From contig JAJHRM010000003.1 of NCBI GenBank assembly GCA_020832965.1, positions 6,934 to 70,933 of the forward strand: a stretch of DNA of 64,000 nt, in the 5' to 3' direction. The stretch is from Thermofilum sp. (GTDB taxonomy: Archaea > Thermoproteota > Thermoprotei > Thermofilales > Thermofilaceae). This document shows, piece after piece, positions 43,474 to 51,906 of this stretch (position 1 is its first letter; each line of letters begins with the position of its first letter). The position numbers were made by a program, and so were the translations under genes. The notes beneath the pieces are model-generated. The model had not been told where the DNA came from. It ran no database searches and saw nothing but the letters and a program-made list of their open reading frames with translations.

Positions 43474-45075
43474 TTACACCTCTTCGCCCTCTCTAGTCTT
43501 TTGTAGAGCCCTTTCAAGGTACCTTCTTTTAAGCTCGCTTAGAGTGGTTGCGTCTTCGGGCTGCTTGTCGAAGCGTATTCTCCTTATACGTGCAAATCGA
43601 AGCGCAAAGCCCGACGGATACCTCTTGCTCCTCTGTATCTCGCTGTAGTCAACCTCAACAACTATTGCAGGCTTTACATAAACAGTGTAGCTATCCTCCC
43701 AGATCTTTAGCTGGAGAAGTCTCCTGGTCATCTCCTCGAACTCCGCATCACCTAGCCCCTTGAAAGTTTTTCCTACGGAAAGAAACTTTCCACTTTTCTC
43801 GTCGAAGACCCCCAAATGATAGTTGCTGAGCCATCCCCTCCTCCTACCATGACCCCATTCAGCAGCAATTATGACACAGTCAATTGTGTCATAGGATTTA
43901 AGCTTGAGCCAGTCGCTACCCCTTATTCCAGGCTTATAGAGTGAAGTTGCACGCTTCGACATTATGCCCTCGTGTTTCTCTTTAAGTGCCTCCTCGTAAA
44001 ACCTTTGCGCCTCCTCCTTATTGTATACGGCTTTCAACTTGGCAAGAATCTCATCATCTACGACTATCTCCTGCAAAATATTCCTCCTAGAAGTATAGGG
44101 CTCCTTCACGAGTGTTCTCCCATTAAGGTATATAACATCGAACAAGTGAAGCTGAAAGGGAAGCTCGCGGAAGAATTTTTCTCTTTCGTTTTTTCTCCTA
44201 ACTCTCTTTAAAAGGTCTTGAAAGGCCACGGGTTTACCCCCGATGATGGCCAAAGCCTCGCCATCGAGAATAGCTTTTTCTGCTTTGACGTTTACCCTCA
44301 CTTTCTCCACAACGTCTGGCACAAACTCTGTTATCCTGTTAAGCCGCCTAGAAAAAACCTCAACTCTTTCCTCATTAATGTGTATCTGGACGCGTATACC
44401 ATCATACTTGTACTCGAGATACAGGGGGCTCCCGTGTTCTTGAAAGAGGGCATCCACGCTGTAAGCCATGTCTGCAAGCATAGGTTTTACTGGGTGAAAA
44501 AGTCTAAGCTCTGCCCTCCCTAAAAGGGGAGGGTTCTCGCGCGCCACTAGGACTACATCTCCCACATCGCTAAGCACCATATATGCATGCAGCACATCGC
44601 TAATTGGGACACCAGCAATCTTAGAAGCCGCTTCGAGTAATAGTCCCTTGCTTGCACCTATGCGAACCTCGCCAAACAGCACTCGAAGCAAAAAATCTAT
44701 TTCACTCGCATCCATCCTTGAGAAAAGATATTGGAGAAGCTTAATTTTCTTATTCTTGCTGCCTCCACCTGCTACGTTCGCTATTCTCTCTAAAGTGCGA
44801 TAAACCTCAGTAATGCTCAAAGGCTCTATACTTATCGGCAAAATAGATTTGTGACTGACCACACCGTATGCTTGCTTGAGTAACGAGTATCCCACACCGA
44901 GCTCCCTCATATCATACTCTGGAAAAACCTCGCCTGCAAGAAACCTAGCCGCGATAGCCACCTCGTCAAGCGAAAGTTTTTCAAGAAATTCCGCTAGAAG
45001 TCTTACCTTCTCCTTTTTACCCGATACTTGCGTAACCTGGCTTGCCACCTTTACCAGGTCCCTGAATAACGCCAT
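43474..45075 (-). CDS. lig: ATP-dependent DNA ligase
   Basis: 533 residues. N-terminal DNA-binding domain (1-200), adenylation domain with the nucleotide-accepting lysine in [14 protein letters not shown] (about 220), [17 protein letters not shown] and DWLKLKSYD motifs, and the OB domain at the end. It seals nicks in replication with FEN1 (45.4 kb). Length is slightly short of the common 550-600 but all motifs are there. The ATG at 45075 is preceded by an A/T-rich stretch. Confidence 0.96.
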   Translation of the reverse strand: MALFRDLVKVASQVTQVSGKKEKVRLLAEFLEKLSLDEVAIAARFLAGEVFPEYDMRELGVGYSLLKQAYGVVSHKSILPISIEPLSITEVYRTLERIANVAGGGSKNKKIKLLQYLFSRMDASEIDFLLRVLFGEVRIGASKGLLLEAASKIAGVPISDVLHAYMVLSDVGDVVLVARENPPLLGRAELRLFHPVKPMLADMAYSVDALFQEHGSPLYLEYKYDGIRVQIHINEERVEVFSRRLNRITEFVPDVVEKVRVNVKAEKAILDGEALAIIGGKPVAFQDLLKRVRRKNEREKFFRELPFQLHLFDVIYLNGRTLVKEPYTSRRNILQEIVVDDEILAKLKAVYNKEEAQRFYEEALKEKHEGIMSKRATSLYKPGIRGSDWLKLKSYDTIDCVIIAAEWGHGRRRGWLSNYHLGVFDEKSGKFLSVGKTFKGLGDAEFEEMTRRLLQLKIWEDSYTVYVKPAIVVEVDYSEIQRSKRYPSGFALRFARIRRIRFDKQPEDATTLSELKRRYLERALQKTREGEEV

Positions 45076-45365
45076 GAGCTAAATAATTTTGAATCCGTAA
45101 AATAATTTAGCGTTTCACATTCGTAGAGATAGGAGTTGCAAGGATTTAAATTTTCGTGAGAAGAAGGGATAGATTTCCCGTGAGCACAAGTGGCATGCTG
45201 ATTAGTTGAGTATTTGGCAAGTTTTCCTCATTGACAAGTTCCTTCATAGCCCTCCTCTACCTGCGCATTTTCCTGGTTACAGGATCCCGGATGAAGCGGT
45301 CTCTGGGGGGCGGGATGGAAACTCTAGTAAGTGTGCTATATAGAAAATATTAAATTTAAAAAGAT

Positions 45366-46391
45366 TTACAGGTACGCGCTGAGCGTGCTTTGAAACCTCC
45401 TATGGAAAGCCGACCTTAATCTCTTAATATAAGTCTCCACCTTCTCCGGCGAAAAATTGTTCTCGTCAACTAAAAATTCTCTCAATCCCTCCTCATTTAT
45501 CCGGCCGAATTCTACACTGTAATTCGTGGTTACGGGAGGGTTCAAGAAAAGCTCCCTGATCTCCTCATAATTATCAGGAAGCATCCTCCTTAGATTTAAG
45601 GGTAACCTCTCAAGGGACCCGTACTTCCTTATAAGGGACAAAGCACGCTTAGGACCTAGTCCATAGACCCCCTCGTTGTAGTCTGTTCCAATTAGAATGG
45701 CAAGATCCACGAGCTGTGGAAGCGAAATCTTGAGCACACGAAGCAAGTCTTCCAGCTCGATTATTTCAGGCTTAAGCCTCCTTGCTATCATCCTTGAGGG
45801 CAGCCACTCGAAGCCTGTAAGGGTTACATACCTGACTAGCCTAGGAGAGCCGTAGAGGAGGGAATCCCAGTCCATTGAGCTAACAGCCCAGGCATCTCCT
45901 CTCTTGACCAGAAACGCTGCCTGCGCCTCAGCGTCGTAAGGTGCCTGGACAGTGGGGAACCCCATCAACTCTAGAAGCTTTTTAGAGCTCTCAACTATCC
46001 ACTCATCAATAGAGGCTGAAACCACTGCTTTCGAAAAGGCTTTTTCTAGGTCACCTTTCCTCAGGAGCTCGAAATATTCTTGCCTGGCTTTTTCGCGCAG
46101 AGCTCTCCTTTTCTCCAGCTCATTCCTCTTGAGGGGATGCGGCGGGCCATCAAAGACAAAGATAAATAACATATTGTACTCGAACGCGAGCCTAGAGTAC
46201 CTCGACACAAGCCCGGTCAAGTGAGAAGTAACCTTCCCCCTCGAGTTTGTCAGAGGTCTCCCGTATCTATCCCGGATAAGTGCCAAGAACTGGTAAACAG
46301 AATTAAAAGTATCAACAGCAAGTACCCTACCCTTAAGCCTCGACAGCTCAGTGCCTTTAGGTCTGACCAGGGGAGTTAGGTAAGTACCCAT
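45366..46391 (-). CDS. fen: Flap endonuclease 1
   Basis: 341 residues from the ATG at 46391 with AGGAA before it; a TTG four codons earlier is an alternative. N and I domains: VLAVDTFNSVYQFL, FVFDGPPHPLK, YDAEAQAAFLVKRGDAWAVSSMDWDSLL (about 145-172), GTDYNEGVYGLGPKRAL helix-hairpin-helix. It ends QSTLSAYL, which fits a PCNA-binding PIP box. It removes 5' flaps in Okazaki fragment maturation, with DNA ligase nearby. The first glycine is followed by an unusual TYLTPLV. Confidence 0.95.
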   Translation of the reverse strand: MGTYLTPLVRPKGTELSRLKGRVLAVDTFNSVYQFLALIRDRYGRPLTNSRGKVTSHLTGLVSRYSRLAFEYNMLFIFVFDGPPHPLKRNELEKRRALREKARQEYFELLRKGDLEKAFSKAVVSASIDEWIVESSKKLLELMGFPTVQAPYDAEAQAAFLVKRGDAWAVSSMDWDSLLYGSPRLVRYVTLTGFEWLPSRMIARRLKPEIIELEDLLRVLKISLPQLVDLAILIGTDYNEGVYGLGPKRALSLIRKYGSLERLPLNLRRMLPDNYEEIRELFLNPPVTTNYSVEFGRINEEGLREFLVDENNFSPEKVETYIKRLRSAFHRRFQSTLSAYL

Positions 46392-46462
46392 TTTTCCTAG
46401 CAATTTTTCATTAGCATAAGCTTAGATAAATAAATTAGGCCGTTGAAACGCATAAGACGAGT

Positions 46463-46813
46463 ATGCTCACAACTTGCAATAAGCTCTTGGACGTATCCAA
46501 AGATACTTTGATGGAGCTTTTAGAAACTAAAAAAGTAGTTGTGATCGATTTTTATGCTGACTGGTGCGTCCCCTGCAAAGTCATTGACGACATACTCAGA
46601 CAAGTCAGCAAACTCTTTGCAAAATATGATTCAGTCTGCTTTGTGAGGGTAAATATCGATGTGGAAAGGGAAGTTGCAGAGAAGTTTGAGGTCTTGGGGC
46701 TTCCAACGGTGATCATAGTAAGGAATGGTGTAGAAGTCAAGAGGTATTCAGGTGTGCCCAGAGACCTTGCCTCCGACCTAGCATACACAGTTAAAAACAG
46801 CCTCGTGGAATAG
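46463..46813 (+). CDS. Thioredoxin-like protein
   Basis: 116 residues, thioredoxin fold with active site WCVPCK (about residue 35), VNIDVEREVAEKFEVLGLPTVIIV with cis-proline. Cytoplasmic, no signal peptide. Divergent from fen, convergent with eIF1A with only two bases between stops. Confidence 0.93.
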   Translation: MLTTCNKLLDVSKDTLMELLETKKVVVIDFYADWCVPCKVIDDILRQVSKLFAKYDSVCFVRVNIDVEREVAEKFEVLGLPTVIIVRNGVEVKRYSGVPRDLASDLAYTVKNSLVE

Positions 46814-46815
46814 GC

Positions 46816-47133
46816 CTAGCCGAGAAGGTCCCTTAACCCCCTCAGCAAACCTCTCTTTTCCAGCTTCTGAAGCTCACCGGAGGTGTATCTGTAGATAATG
46901 TCACCGCGTTCAGGCTGGAAATCCCAAGGGGCAACGAGAACAACGTCGCCAACCCTCATCCACATGCGCTTCTTATATTTCCCGGGAATGCGGCACAGCC
47001 TCACCTTACCGTCACTGCAATATACTCTTGCCCTATCGAAGCCGAGCAATTGTTGAATTATGCAGAGGAGTGTAGTTTCATTATCTGGAAGTGGGAACTC
47101 AGCTGCCTCAGACTCGTCCTCCGGTTTAGACAT
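46816..47133 (-). CDS. eif1A: Translation initiation factor 1A
   Basis: 105 residues. OB fold: IIQQLLGFDRARVYCSDGKV, CRIPGKYKKRMWMRVGDVVLV, WDFQPERGDIIYRYT. Binds the A site of the 30S subunit during initiation. Acidic N-terminal tail (SKPEDESEAAEF) is normal. Confidence 0.96.
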   Translation of the reverse strand: MSKPEDESEAAEFPLPDNETTLLCIIQQLLGFDRARVYCSDGKVRLCRIPGKYKKRMWMRVGDVVLVAPWDFQPERGDIIYRYTSGELQKLEKRGLLRGLRDLLG

Positions 47134-47189
47134 ATACGTAAGCTAAGCAGCCCTCACTTATAAATACTTTGTAGCCTAAGCTCGCGCTC

Positions 47190-47253
47190 CTGGCACACCC
47201 CAGGAACAAAATCCATAACCATGCACTAATGGCGGGCGTCAGATGGCGCGCGC
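47190..47253 (+). repeat. TnpB-derived right-end module 9
   Basis: Only the end remains: CCCCAGGAACAAAATCC, ATAACCATGCACTAATGGCG, GGCGTCAGATGGCGCGCGC. The hairpin is reduced. It abuts the TAA stop of rps6e at 47254 without a spacer and is convergent with it. Confidence 0.55.
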
Positions 47254-47613
47254 TTACTCCTCATGCACTACGACCACATTTATCTGTACAATGTCCTCGG
47301 AGATCGTGTTCCCGCGGATAAATTTCCTCCTGCGCTCCCCTTTCTCCTTGGGATGGTAGCCCGGGGGTCCCGAGAGTAGGAGGTAGCTCTTCCTAGCTCC
47401 ATGAATGTCTGGTCTCATTGGTTCACCAGCTCTACCTGAGCCGCCTCTTATCTGAATCTTTATACCGGGTTTCCCGATGAGAGCGCCATCAATCACGTCG
47501 CCTATTCTATGCCCGATAAGTCTAAGAGCTTGTTCTCCGCTTACTTCTATTTGTTCAGCTTTCCCAGTCTTTGGATCCGAAACTACGATTTTGAACGACA
47601 TTTTAGCAGACAT
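47254..47613 (-). CDS. rps6e: 30S ribosomal protein eS6
   Basis: 119 residues: FKIVVSDPKTGKAEQIEV, GHRIGDVIDGALIGKPGIK, IRGGSGRAGEPMRPDIHGAR match S6e. GGAAGGTG lies before the ATG at 47613. Its stop is flush with module 9. Confidence 0.96.
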   Translation of the reverse strand: MSAKMSFKIVVSDPKTGKAEQIEVSGEQALRLIGHRIGDVIDGALIGKPGIKIQIRGGSGRAGEPMRPDIHGARKSYLLLSGPPGYHPKEKGERRRKFIRGNTISEDIVQINVVVVHEE

Positions 47614-47739
47614 GTAAACACCTTCCCCATAGGATTGGATGGTCTTTTTAAACTTTAGCTTTTGTGCTGATTTTAAAAATAAAACCTTTAATAGGAATGC
47701 GCGCCTTGATGCATTAGCATCGTTCCTCTGCAGACGAGG

Positions 47740-47895
47740 GCGTCATCCAAGCATCGGGAGCTCACTTGCACGGGACCGAAGAGAGTGAACCGCTAAAAGG
47801 CGCTAGACTCCATGACCCCAGGCCCCACTGCAACACTAGGGTGCAGTGGGGCCGCCGCAACGCGGTGGAGACGAGGGTGCACGTGCGATGGGACG
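47740..47895. repeat. Two-hairpin GC repeat, copy B3
   Basis: A perfect 12-bp stem GGCCCCACTGCA (47821-47832)/TGCAGTGGGGCC (47842-47853) followed by CCGCCGC/GCGGTGG (47852-47868) sharing two bases. Read on the minus strand it gives the B order: ACGTGCACCCTCGTCTCC, hairpin 1, hairpin 2, GGGGTCATGGAGTCTA. The B3 stem sequence differs strongly from B1 and B2. Between rps6e and the RHH gene; the rest of the 340 bp is unassigned. Confidence 0.6.
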
Positions 47896-47953
47896 GCTAA
47901 CACATATTTCGAAAGGCAAAAAATTTTAAATTTTTTAGGGCTTCATCACTACT

Positions 47954-48121
47954 ATGAATAGCGAAGGAGATCTAGTTAAGGTAAATTTCCGCTTAAACCT
48001 TGAAGATTACTACAAGGCGCTGGAGTTGGTAAGAAGGGGGGAATACTCTTCGATGAGCGAGCTAGTTAGGCATGCAGTTGCGCTTCTAGTATCTGAGTAT
48101 AAGAAAGCTAGCCGCCCGTAA
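47954..48121 (+). CDS. Small ribbon-helix-helix (RHH) protein
   Basis: 55 residues. VKVNFRLNLEDYYKALELV gives the ribbon strand and first helix, EYSSMSELVRHAVALLVSEY the turn (S-S-M-S-E) and second helix, as in CopG/Arc regulators and antitoxins. TTTTAAATTTTTT lies 20-35 bp upstream. No toxin gene is adjacent; LSm follows on the same strand after 65 bp. Targets unknown. Confidence 0.75.
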   Translation: MNSEGDLVKVNFRLNLEDYYKALELVRRGEYSSMSELVRHAVALLVSEYKKASRP

Positions 48122-48185
48122 GCGTATGCCGAAAAGCAAAAAACTTTTAAAGTTCTCATAAGCGTGATAGTGAGGCGAAGTTTGA

Positions 48186-48407
48186 ATGGAAGAAGGCACG
48201 GTATCGATCCTGGCAGAATCACTGGGGAAAAATGTGCTTGTAAAGTTAAAGGGTGGGAGGGAGATCCGCGGTCTTCTAAAGAGTTATGATTACCATCTAA
48301 ACCTCGTACTGGAGAATGCAGAGGAAATAAAGAGCGCAAAAACACGACAGCTTGGGACGATAATTGTTAGGGGAGACAATGTGATCCTAGTTTCACCTGT
48401 TCCCTAG
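48186..48407 (+). CDS. LSm (Sm-like) RNA-binding protein
   Basis: 73 residues: Sm1 motif [32 protein letters not shown] and Sm2 [15 protein letters not shown]. It forms heptameric rings on U-rich RNA. It pairs with L37e 11 bp downstream, a conserved archaeal operon. AAACTTTTAAAGT is a likely TATA box. Confidence 0.95.
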   Translation: MEEGTVSILAESLGKNVLVKLKGGREIRGLLKSYDYHLNLVLENAEEIKSAKTRQLGTIIVRGDNVILVSPVP

Positions 48408-48418
48408 GGGCGCTGGAA

Positions 48419-48610
48419 ATGGTTAAGGGAACAACTTCCTTTGGAAAAAGAGGCAAGAAAAAAACTCATATCAGATGTCGAAGGTGCGGGCACCATAGCT
48501 ACAATGTCAAAAAAGGCTACTGCGCCCACTGTGGTTACGGGAAGTCAAAGAGGATCCGCAGCTATAGCTGGCAGAACAAGAAGACGGTAACACGCATCAG
48601 ACTTGTTTAG
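48419..48610 (+). CDS. rpl37e: 50S ribosomal protein eL37
   Basis: 63 residues with the zinc ribbon [20 protein letters not shown] and the N-terminal [16 protein letters not shown]. Its last 14 bp overlap the convergent SPOUT-like gene. Confidence 0.97.
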   Translation: MVKGTTSFGKRGKKKTHIRCRRCGHHSYNVKKGYCAHCGYGKSKRIRSYSWQNKKTVTRIRLV

Positions 48611-49094
48611 CCTGAACTTCGCGCATTAGCGTGTAGAGCGTCACCGCGACAACGCCAACGGCTCCAATGTCTTCAGTTATTCCATCCGGGTGAACAGTCT
48701 CCCCGATCTTCATCTCTCTCTGTGTGAGACCAGGCTCTGAGCCCCCGAAGACTAAAAGTATTTTCTTTCGATCCTTAAGGGAGGGGAAAATCCGGGCCAG
48801 GGCCTCTGAGAGTTTTACACCGCCATACTTACCCGGTACTACAACTAGAGTAATCTCGGGCTGCAGGAGGTCCAAGACTTCGGGTAAATCAGCCAGGAAG
48901 ATGACATTTGCGTTATAGCGTAAGGCTAGTTTCTGTGCCTCTGGGAGACCTATCTGTGCAGCGGGACCAACGGCCTTAGATATTACAAGGGTCTTGTAAC
49001 CAAGGCCAAAGGCTATTCTCGCAGTCTCAGCTACACGTTGCGAACTGTTAGTGTTATGCAGCACCGGTATAAACCTATCAAGCATAGCGATCAC
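48597..49094 (-). CDS. SPOUT-fold protein (COG4080 type)
   Basis: 165 residues. The deep pattern [37 protein letters not shown] and the C-terminal [27 protein letters not shown] resembles the archaeal SpoU-like family (often labelled RecB-family nuclease by mistake). SPOUT enzymes methylate RNA; the target is unknown. Overlaps rpl37e by 14 bp tail to tail. Confidence 0.7.
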   Translation of the reverse strand: MIAMLDRFIPVLHNTNSSQRVAETARIAFGLGYKTLVISKAVGPAAQIGLPEAQKLALRYNANVIFLADLPEVLDLLQPEITLVVVPGKYGGVKLSEALARIFPSLKDRKKILLVFGGSEPGLTQREMKIGETVHPDGITEDIGAVGVVAVTLYTLMREVQAKQV

Positions 49095-49139
49095 TTCCAG
49101 GTGAGCATGCTAGGTAAAGAACCTTTTGCCGATAAGGTG

Positions 49140-50096
49140 CTAGCTTTCTGCCAGGATTCTTCTGACTTCAGATGCTATTGCTCGCGCCAATGGAACGGGG
49201 ACAGCTTCGCCTACCTGGTTAAACTGGGACTCTTTGCTTCCAACGAATACATGGTCGTCAGGGAAACCCATCAGACGGGCGTGTTCGCGAACTGTTAGAA
49301 GCCGATGTTCAAAGGGGTGGATAAATCTGGTAGAGCCCATAACTGTTGGGGCGAGCTTGTAAGGGTGTAGCCTGACTAAGTTGCCGAGGATGCGTTTTCC
49401 GTATCCTTTATAATGTATGAGGGGTTCCCCCCATTTCAGCTTAACTATCCTCCTAAGCTTACCCGCGCTTAGCGTGACTGGTTCATGGTTGGGAATCTCG
49501 TAATACGGGTCTGGCGGCGGCAAGTCCCCTATAGCCTCCCATACTGTCGTCTTCTTGTTTGTCTTTTTCGGGTTAATCTTCTTGTTAGAGACAAATACGC
49601 GTACACGATGTGATGGTGTGCCATAATCTTCGGCTTTTAGAATATTAAAGTATACGTCGGGATAGCCTACGCGGGCAAATTCCTCTCGAATAACTTCTCC
49701 CAAGCCACCATCAAGTATTCCTGGTACATTCTCCATGACGAAGACCTCTGGCTCCAAATCCCCAACTATTCGAATAAAATGTAGCACAAGGGATCCAAGA
49801 GTGTCCACATAAAGCCTGTTGAGGGGTTCTTTTTCTCTATTGGGATTAGCGCGTGTATAGCCCTCACATGGAGGACCACCGATAATTACTTCCGGCCTTT
49901 CCCGAAGTTCACGTAAGATGTCCAATGAGTGCAGCTCCCTAATATCACTTACAAAGACCCGAGCCCTCGGAAAGTTCAAGGCAAAGGAGGAAGCAGCGCT
50001 GCCGTCTAGCTCCACAGCCCCCACTATCTCGAATCCCTCCTCGTGGAACCCTCTGCTAAATCCTCCTGCACCAGCAAACAAGTCCAAGACCCGCAT
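49140..50096 (-). CDS. C5-cytosine DNA methyltransferase
   Basis: 318 residues from the ATG at 50096. Motif I LDLFAGAGGFSRGFHEEGF, motif IV GGPPCEGYTRANP with the catalytic cysteine, ENVPGIL (VI), SHRVRVFV (VIII), and QVGEAVPVPLARAIA (X). All catalytic motifs look intact. The target-recognition region (about 180-250) is short. No restriction gene is next to it, so it is an orphan or modifies for another reason. Genes on both sides are housekeeping RNAs and a SPOUT protein. The open frame upstream runs into RNase P RNA and was rejected. Confidence 0.92.
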   Translation of the reverse strand: MRVLDLFAGAGGFSRGFHEEGFEIVGAVELDGSAASSFALNFPRARVFVSDIRELHSLDILRELRERPEVIIGGPPCEGYTRANPNREKEPLNRLYVDTLGSLVLHFIRIVGDLEPEVFVMENVPGILDGGLGEVIREEFARVGYPDVYFNILKAEDYGTPSHRVRVFVSNKKINPKKTNKKTTVWEAIGDLPPPDPYYEIPNHEPVTLSAGKLRRIVKLKWGEPLIHYKGYGKRILGNLVRLHPYKLAPTVMGSTRFIHPFEHRLLTVREHARLMGFPDDHVFVGSKESQFNQVGEAVPVPLARAIASEVRRILAES

Positions 50097-50146
50097 TACA
50101 ACCTCAAGCGTAAAAACATGTTCTAAAAAATAACTACTTCCAAGAA

Positions 50147-50463
50147 GGGGCACCAAGTGGCGCGGTCGTACCCCACTCTTCTGTTTAGGCGGCATCTGTC
50201 TAAGGGTCTACCCGGGGCCTCCCCGCGGGCCTCATAGGCCCCTGCTTGACCCTCCCCCTGCAGGATCAGCATTCCACGCAAGCCTGCCACGTCGTCGCCA
50301 CTCGGAAGTGGGTCATCCACATTCATGGCAGGGGCAATCGCTGATCCCCGGTTTCTCACCGTGCCGCTTACGCGGCTGCAGGTCCGCGGAGGTGAGGGGG
50401 TTCCGCAGTCCGCCTCGTCGCCGAGGCGGACCGGAGGCCGCCCGCCGGACCACTTGGCGCCCC
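50147..50463 (-). ncRNA. rnpB: RNase P RNA
   Basis: The ends form a long P1: GGGGCGCCAAGTGG (50463-50450) pairs with CCACTTGGTGCCCC (50160-50147). The 3' part reads GGGTAGACCCTTAGACAGAT, GCCGCC, AAACAGAAG, GGGGTACGACC, the conserved AGA-NNN-AT and ACAGAA core region near the 3' end. A P3-like hairpin GGTCCGCCTC/GAGGCGGACT follows the 5' end, and a specificity-domain-like part lies at 50240-50350. About 317 nt, thus not the minimal type reported from Pyrobaculum. Frames across it are not genes. It probably shares a transcript with the SRP RNA upstream. Confidence 0.85.
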
Positions 50464-50507
50464 AATAAGTAGAAAGCAGGTTGGCTATACATTTTTCGGC
50501 AAGGCAA

Positions 50508-50838
50508 GTTGCCCGGCGGCGTCCCCCAATGGTGGCCCAACCCGCAACAGGGGCTGCTCCGAAAACCATCCTCCAGCCGCCGTCTCCACGAACACGCCTC
50601 GGAGGCCTTAGGGCCGCTCCCTCCCGGGCCTAACCCGTTTCGACCTCTACTGCGTAAGACCCCCTCCTACGAGTGAGTCTTACGCAGACGAGGCGTCCCG
50701 TGGTGACGGCTCTCACAGGCGGCTCGAAGCAGTCTTTCTGCCGCGGGCTGGACGCCCATAGGGGTTAACGCCCCCCACCATTAGCCCGTTTGTGGCTGAG
50801 GGGAGGGCTGGCCCCCTGGGGCTTGTCCCGCCGGGCGG
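50508..50838 (-). ncRNA. SRP (7S) RNA
   Basis: The SRP54-binding helix 8 is clear: GGGTTAGGCCCGGGAGGGAG followed by CGGCC (complement of 50608-50636). Ends pair as GCCCGGCGGG with GCCGCCGGGC (helix 1), and long helix 5 pairs GGGACGCCTCG with CGAGGCGTGTTC, CCGTCACCACG with CGTGGAGACGG, and CCAGCCCGC with GCGGGTTGG. About 331 nt. It is the RNA scaffold of SRP54/SRP19 and works with FtsY (41 kb). Ends are set by helix 1 and could shift by a few bases. Confidence 0.88.
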
Positions 50839-50855
50839 GTATAACATGGAAAAAG

Positions 50856-50870
50856 GTTTTATTTGCATTT
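50856..50870 (-). promoter_or_regulatory. Promoter of the SRP-RNase P RNA unit
   Basis: GAAATGCAAATAAAACC on the minus strand lies about 25 bp before the 5' end of the SRP RNA, the correct distance for a TATA box. The next box in the opposite direction, CTTTAAAAAAC near 50901-50911, serves rpoE'. Confidence 0.45.
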
Positions 50871-50934
50871 CGGTTACGGTAGCTGCTACTGTATGAAAAT
50901 CTTTAAAAAACGACAAAATTAACTAAGCAAAAGT

Positions 50935-51525
50935 ATGTACAAGCTAGTAGAGTTTAGCGATGTGATCAGGGTCCCCCCGAGATTATTCGGTAGGCCCCTA
51001 AAGCAAGCGGCCCTAGAAATTTTGAAAGAAGAGTTTGAGGGCAGGGTTATTCAGGGTGTAGGACTAATAATCACTGTCCTGGATGCTGAGGTCTCTGAGT
51101 ATGGCTACTTGACTTGGGGGGATGGCGCTCCTTACCATGAAGCCAGGTTTAAAGCCTTAGTATATAGCCCAGTACAAAACGAGATCATTGAAGGAGAAGT
51201 TATGCTCGTTGAAAATATAGGATTAACAGTTCGGCTGGGACCTGTGGATGGTTTTGTCCACAAATCACAAATCTATCCATCAAAGAACATAGTTTATGAT
51301 CGCGAAAACGGCGTCGTCCTGATACAGGATGATAAGGGTGCTAGGACTATAAGAAAGGGAGATATTGTGAGGACGCGTGTCGTTGGAATGGCTTACGATG
51401 AGCAGAAAGGGCAGTTAAGAGTAAGGTTAACCATGCGTCAACCGTATCTTGGTAAGCTGGAATTCATAAGGGAACAACTTGAGAAAATCAGGGGTCAGGG
51501 CGAGAAGGGTGGTGAAAAAGCGTAA
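50935..51525 (+). CDS. rpoE1: RNA polymerase subunit Rpo7 (RpoE')
   Basis: 196 residues. N-terminal tip domain (MYKLVEFSDVIRVPPRLFG) and an S1 OB domain (EGEVMLVENIGLTVRLGPVDGFVHKSQI-like, about 83-110). With Rpo4 it forms the stalk that binds RNA. The end overlaps the Spt4 start. Start ATG at 50935. Confidence 0.96.
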   Translation: MYKLVEFSDVIRVPPRLFGRPLKQAALEILKEEFEGRVIQGVGLIITVLDAEVSEYGYLTWGDGAPYHEARFKALVYSPVQNEIIEGEVMLVENIGLTVRLGPVDGFVHKSQIYPSKNIVYDRENGVVLIQDDKGARTIRKGDIVRTRVVGMAYDEQKGQLRVRLTMRQPYLGKLEFIREQLEKIRGQGEKGGEKA

Positions 51526-51718
51526 ACTTCCACTTAAAGCATGTGTGAAGTGTAAAACATTAGTGCAAGATGGAGTAGAGGTCTGCCCTGTTTGTGGGTC
51601 GAGAGAATTTACCGAGGAATGGGATGGAATTGTAGGCATTCTTAATCCTGAGAAGTCTGAGGTTGCAAGGATACTTTCCATAAAGCAGAAGGGATTATTC
51701 AGTATAAAAGTACGTTAG
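51509..51718 (+). CDS. spt4: Transcription elongation factor Spt4 (RpoE'')
   Basis: 69 residues from the GTG at 51509 (a second GTG follows at 51512), preceded by GAGAAGG. Zinc ribbon ACVKCKTLV...CPVCGS, then a C-terminal strand with ILSIKQKGLFSIKVR. It partners Spt5/NusG (58.5 kb) in elongation. The frame is open to 51479 but there it lies within rpoE1. Confidence 0.93.
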   Translation: MVKKRKLPLKACVKCKTLVQDGVEVCPVCGSREFTEEWDGIVGILNPEKSEVARILSIKQKGLFSIKVR

Positions 51719-51906
51719 CGCAAGTGCCCAGAGCTTCTTCGGGTAAAAAAGGGTAAGTGCCTTCAAAAAGCAAAGCTGTGCGGCAAGCTGGCCTGCACCA
51801 TTACAGCTCTCAGCGTGTAACACCTAGAGGCGTGCGCGCTATACTGATAGCTGTGATACGTTTTCCCGCGAGAGGTTTTTTAGAAGGCTAGTTGATTTTT
51901 GTGCTC

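Noticed and set aside
50123..50569. Open frames of 75-148 codons over the GC-rich region before the methyltransferase
   Set aside because: They cover the RNase P RNA and part of the SRP RNA, whose stems and conserved cores are recognised; the frames have no family and arise from high GC.
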